Origin: Streptomyces sp. NBC_01235
GTDB taxonomy: Bacteria; Actinomycetota; Actinomycetes; Streptomycetales; Streptomycetaceae
Assembly (NCBI RefSeq): GCF_035989285.1
Contig: NZ_CP108513.1
Coordinates: 7,688,001 to 7,752,000 of the forward strand
DNA length: 64,000 nt
Direction: 5' to 3'
Below, piece after piece: positions 61,000 to 64,000 of this stretch. How positions within the stretch are numbered: position 1 is the first letter of the stretch; the number at the start of each line of letters is the position of its first letter. Below the pieces are notes generated by a model, which did not search any database, was not told the DNA's origin, and saw only the letters and a list, made by a program, of their open reading frames with translations. The position numbers and the translations under genes are program-made.

Positions 61000-61998
61000 T
61001 CACTCCCACGATCCCCGTGCTCCCGGCAGTTCCGCCACCTCCGTCAGGTCCTGCGGCGTCAGACGCAGACCGGACGCCTGCGCGTTCTCCGCCACCCAGC
61101 GCTCCTGCTTGGCGCCCGGGACCGGCACCACGTGCCGGCCCTGCGCCAGCACCCAGGCCAGGGCCACCTGCGCGGCCGTCACGGACTCGCCGTGCCGGGC
61201 GGCGATCCGGCGCAGGCCGGCGACGATCGGCTGGTTCGCGGCCATCATCTCGGCGGTGAACCGGGGGTGGCGGGCCCGCATGTCGTCCGGCTCGAAGCCC
61301 TCGCCCGGCGTCAGCGTGCCGGTGAGGAAGCCGTTGCCGAGCGGCATCGCCGCCAGGAATCCGACCCCGCGCGCCTCGCACCACGGCAGCAGCGTGTCCA
61401 GCGCCTCCGGCGACCACACGGACAGCTCCGCCTCCACCGCGCTCACCGGGAAGACCTGCTGGACCCGCCGCAACTGCCGAATCGTTCCGTCGTAGAGCCG
61501 CCCCTGGGAGCGGCGACCACCCCGGGCCCCCACCGCGCACAGCCCCAGCGCCCGCACCTTGCCCGCCCGGACGAGCTCGGCCATCGCGCCCCACGTCTCC
61601 TCGACCGGGACCTCGGGGTCCGCGCGGTGCAGTTGGTAGAGGTCGATGACGTCCGTCTGCAGGCGCCGGAGGGAGGCGTCGCAGGCCCGTTTCACATACC
61701 CGGGGCGGCCATTGGCCACGATGTGCTGCTCACCGACGAGCAGCCCCACCTTCGTCGACACGAACGCGTCCTCGCGCCGCTCCTTCAACACCCGCCCCAG
61801 CAACAGCTCGTTGGTGAACGGGCCGTACATGTCGGCGGTGTCCAGCAGGGACGAACCCTCATCCAACGCCCGGTGCACCGCCCTGAGCGACTCGTCGCCA
61901 CGCTGCCGCGACCCGCTGTACGCCCAGCTCATCGGCATGCACCCGAGACCGACGGCCCCCACCTCGAGCGCCCCCGCGCCGATCGTCCTGCGCTCCAC
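61000..61998 (-). CDS. Aldo/keto reductase
   Basis: A 332-residue (beta/alpha)8 oxidoreductase. Catalytic tetrad candidates are Asp and Tyr in LLDTADMYGPFTNE, Lys in FVSTKVGLL and His in DLYQLHRADP. The C-terminal cofactor region VVPVPGAKQERWVAENAQA is typical for NADPH. The start is taken as GTG 61998 (ERRTIGAGALEVGAVGLGC), behind a GGGAGGG ribosome site, because longer readings run into the divergent promoter. Substrate unknown. Confidence 0.9.
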   Translation of the reverse strand: MERRTIGAGALEVGAVGLGCMPMSWAYSGSRQRGDESLRAVHRALDEGSSLLDTADMYGPFTNELLLGRVLKERREDAFVSTKVGLLVGEQHIVANGRPGYVKRACDASLRRLQTDVIDLYQLHRADPEVPVEETWGAMAELVRAGKVRALGLCAVGARGGRRSQGRLYDGTIRQLRRVQQVFPVSAVEAELSVWSPEALDTLLPWCEARGVGFLAAMPLGNGFLTGTLTPGEGFEPDDMRARHPRFTAEMMAANQPIVAGLRRIAARHGESVTAAQVALAWVLAQGRHVVPVPGAKQERWVAENAQASGLRLTPQDLTEVAELPGARGSWE

Positions 61999-62074
61999 CT
62001 GCTCGTGACCCTCCCTCTCCCGACCCCCCAACCTAACCTCTGCGCACGCGCGCGCCTGACATAGCCTCCCGACC

Positions 62075-63028
62075 ATGAGTGCTGACGTATGGCTTCCCAT
62101 CCCTCCGGAGGAGATCGAGGGTCTCCCCGAGGGGCCGAACTACCGCTTCTGGAACGGCGCGGAGGACTTTCCGGCCGACCCGGCGGACTGCGCCTTCTAC
62201 GTCGTCCCCTACATGAAGCCCGCCGAAGTCGGGCAGCGGCCCCTGCCCGCGATGAGCGCGCTGGAGGTCGTCCAGACGCTGTCCGCCGGCATCGACCACG
62301 TGCAGCCGGCCCTCGCGTCCCTGCCTCCCGGAGTGCGGCTGTGCAACGCGCGCGGGGTGCACGAGGCGAGTACCGCCGAGCTCACGCTCACGTTGGTCCT
62401 CGCGTCGCTGCGCGGGGTTCCCGACTTCGTGCGGGCCCAGGACAGGGGGGAGTGGCTGGGCGGGTTCCGGCCCGCGCTCGCCGACCGGAACGTGCTCATC
62501 GTCGGGTACGGCTCCATCGGTTCCGCCATCGAGGACCGGCTCGTGCCCTTCGAGGTGGCGCGGGTGGCGCGCGTCGCGCGCTCATGGCGCACGACGGCGC
62601 GCGGTCCCGTGCATCCGATCGCCGAACTGCCCGCCCTGCTCCCCGAGGCGGACGTCGTGATCGTGTCCACGCCGCTGAACGAGAGCACGCTCGGCCTGGT
62701 CGACGCCGAGTTCCTGGCCCGGATGAAGGACGGCGCGCTGCTGGTCAACGTGGCCCGCGGCCCGGTCGTCGACACCAAGGCGCTGCTCGCCGAACTGGAG
62801 AGCGGCCGCCTCACCGCCGCCCTGGACGTCACCGACCCCGAACCCCTGCCCCCGGGGCACCCGTTGTGGAGTGCGCCGGGTGTCCTCGTCAGCCCGCACG
62901 TCGGCGGGCCCACCTCCGCCTTCCTGCCGCGCGCCGAGCGACTCCTGGTGGACCAGTTGGACCGCTTCGTGAACCGGCGGCCGCTGCGCAACGTGATCCT
63001 TACGACGGGCACGGCGAACGGATCGTGA
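62075..63028 (+). CDS. D-isomer-specific 2-hydroxyacid dehydrogenase
   Basis: A 317-residue NAD(P)-dependent dehydrogenase. The Rossmann motif is VLIVGYGSIGSAIEDRL near residue 140. Catalytic Arg lies in VNVARGPVVDT, Glu in DVTDPEPLPPGHPLW and His in VSPHVGGPTS. TAGCCT at 62062-62067 ends 7 nt before the ATG, suggesting a leaderless message. It is divergent from the aldo/keto reductase with 76 nt between starts. Substrate unknown; the family includes glyoxylate and hydroxypyruvate reductases. Confidence 0.92.
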   Translation: MSADVWLPIPPEEIEGLPEGPNYRFWNGAEDFPADPADCAFYVVPYMKPAEVGQRPLPAMSALEVVQTLSAGIDHVQPALASLPPGVRLCNARGVHEASTAELTLTLVLASLRGVPDFVRAQDRGEWLGGFRPALADRNVLIVGYGSIGSAIEDRLVPFEVARVARVARSWRTTARGPVHPIAELPALLPEADVVIVSTPLNESTLGLVDAEFLARMKDGALLVNVARGPVVDTKALLAELESGRLTAALDVTDPEPLPPGHPLWSAPGVLVSPHVGGPTSAFLPRAERLLVDQLDRFVNRRPLRNVILTTGTANGS

Positions 63029-63244
63029 CGGCGATGGCAGTCCTGTAGTCCGGTTCGGGCACCCTCCGCAGTCCCCCGGACGCGGTCCGTACCTCTTCCG
63101 GGCGCATATGCCGATGATCGTCACGCAGCGTAGAGGAACTATGTCCCTGAGTGACGAGACTGGTGTATCGTCCCGACAGGGGCTGCGCCGCGCACTTCGG
63201 CGCCAGGGATGGACATTTCAGACTTGTGAGGGGGGCGACGGGCG

Positions 63245-63442
63245 ATGCACGGCCTATGGACGAACGATCCGACGCGGCGGAGCCGCCGACGGCGACCCTG
63301 GCGCTCGGCCGCGCGCGAACACGGTCACGGTGCCCACCACGGCCATCACCACCGCAGGTGCGGCAGCCACCGGAAGCACGCGCAGCCGACGCCCCGGGAC
63401 CCGAGGGATCCGGGAGTGACGCGGACCGGGGGGACCCGGTGA
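63245..63442 (+). CDS. Candidate His/Arg-rich small ORF coupled to the downstream cyclic-di-GMP gene
   Basis: A 65-residue ORF. It opens [20 protein letters not shown] and contains a His cluster, EHGHGAHHGHHHRRCGSH, that could bind metal. ATG 63245 has a strong ribosome site (GAGGGGGG, 63228-63235, 9-nt spacing). About 85 percent of its codons end in G or C, against roughly 72 percent in the competing frame that starts at 63256. Its TGA overlaps GTG 63439 of the next gene as GTGA. The alternative is that this stretch is the N-terminus of the next protein, starting at ATG 63256. Confidence 0.5.
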   Translation: MHGLWTNDPTRRSRRRRPWRSAAREHGHGAHHGHHHRRCGSHRKHAQPTPRDPRDPGVTRTGGTR

Positions 63443-64000
63443 GTTCGCCGCCGACCTCCACGACCCTCCTCGACGGAGCACTGCGGACGCAGTCTCCGAC
63501 GGGGACACCGCGCACCGCGCCGCCGTCCGCCGGCGGCCCCGGATCGAGCCTGGTCCACCAACTGCTGCTGGCTCTCATGTGCGCGGGATACGCCGTCGGT
63601 TCCGCGCTCGGCTGGGGCTCCGACGAACTCGCGCTGATCATGGGCGACTTCGGGCTGACCGCCGCGGCGGGCGCCGCCGCCGTGTCGTGTCTCCTCTACG
63701 CGCGCACCCGACGCGTCCGCTTTCGATCCGCCTGGCTGCTGTTCTCGCTCTCCTCGGCGATGGCGGCCCTCGGCAATCTGGTCTGGGGTTGGTACGAGGT
63801 GGTCCTGGGGCGGCCCGTGCCCAGCCCCAGCCTCGCCGACCTGTTCTTCCTGTGCTTCGCGCCCCCCGCCATCGTGGGGCTGCTCGTGCTCGCCGCCCGG
63901 CCCATGACGAAGGCGGGCTGGGTCTGCCTGGGGCTGGACGCCTGGCTGATCGCCGGCTCGCTGCTCACCCTCTCCTGGAGCCTCGCGCTCGCCCAGGCGG
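63439..64000 (+). CDS. cdgD: N-terminal membrane part of a CdgD-like cyclic-di-GMP protein (runs off the window)
   Basis: An open frame from GTG 63439 to the window end, 187 residues visible. After a Ser/Thr/Pro-rich leader it has about five hydrophobic helices, including QLLLALMCAGYAVGSALGW, AAAGAAAVSCLLYA, WLLFSLSSAMAALGNLVWG and FFLCFAPPAIVGLLVLAA. Membrane domains of this style precede GGDEF domains in Streptomyces. Its position downstream of gatCAB and the LAL regulator matches, from memory, S. coelicolor SCO5511 (CdgD). No catalytic domain lies within the window, so the call rests on context. The start is uncertain: ATG 63256 in the same frame is possible. Confidence 0.6.
   Translation, partial: MSSPPTSTTLLDGALRTQSPTGTPRTAPPSAGGPGSSLVHQLLLALMCAGYAVGSALGWGSDELALIMGDFGLTAAAGAAAVSCLLYARTRRVRFRSAWLLFSLSSAMAALGNLVWGWYEVVLGRPVPSPSLADLFFLCFAPPAIVGLLVLAARPMTKAGWVCLGLDAWLIAGSLLTLSWSLALAQA

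Noticed and set aside
63108..63419. Alternative small ORF in a third frame before the CdgD-like gene
   Set aside because: It has no good ribosome site and is less convincing than the frame at 63245-63442, which also couples to the next gene.

Overview
The window is high-GC, GTG-start-rich DNA with many overlapping stop/start codons, Tat and lipoprotein signals, and extragenic repeats typical of Streptomyces. From about 9.4 kb onward, the order of housekeeping genes (sdaA, glyA, gcvH, gcvT, oligopeptide transporter, iscS, mnmA, ligA, an rmdB-like gene, gatCAB, a cdgD-like gene) matches, as I recall it, the chromosomal core of Streptomyces coelicolor around SCO5469-SCO5511. That comparison is from memory, not from a search.

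Region 1 (1-9132, + strand) is an aerobic phenylacetate catabolic operon. It holds the 3' end of paaN, a thiolase, two crotonase-family proteins, a 3-hydroxyacyl-CoA dehydrogenase and the epoxidase genes paaABCDE, most of them overlapping by 1-10 nt. A SRPBCC protein follows. Phenylacetate-CoA ligase is not in the window. Region 2 (9386-14035, - strand) is a glycine/serine one-carbon operon, gcvT-gcvH-glyA-sdaA, headed by a tandem glycine riboswitch. With glycine abundant, the riboswitch would turn on glycine cleavage, conversion to serine and deamination to pyruvate. Region 3 (14216-16761) has a P-loop protein and two SseB-like proteins. Region 4 (17117-23636) is a five-gene oligopeptide/dipeptide ABC transporter, followed by a secreted M1 aminopeptidase that could feed it.

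Region 5 (25181-32840) is a mosaic of small transcription units: TRIC-type channel, esterase, thioesterase, MDMPI-like protein with a divergent WYL regulator, repeat lipoprotein, TetR regulator with a clear operator array over a divergent pair of small membrane proteins, and the cysteine desulfurase. Region 6 (33133-41659) has a Tat-exported multicopper oxidase, a membrane-anchored amidase, mnmA, a hydrolase, a membrane-bound HTH-lectin protein, DUF427, a LOG-like protein, a short-chain dehydrogenase and a MetE-like protein. Region 7 (41675-54669) has ligA, a GGDEF-EAL protein, a frameshifted TetR gene beside three matching palindromes, a MITE-like element in the gatCAB leader, the gatCAB operon with a small membrane gene between gatA and gatB, and an MMPL transporter. 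Region 8 (54647-64000) has an acetyltransferase, small proteins, a large LuxR-family (LAL) ATPase regulator, a lipoprotein sugar dehydrogenase, divergent oxidoreductases, and the start of a cdgD-like cyclic-di-GMP gene preceded by a candidate His-rich small ORF.

I saw no tRNA or rRNA gene, CRISPR array, prophage or full insertion sequence, and no gene cluster that looks like an undescribed multi-gene system. The most interesting signals are small: the MITE-like element, the operator arrays, the broken TetR gene, the ribosome-site-occluding hairpin, coding minisatellites, and the His-rich leader ORF.
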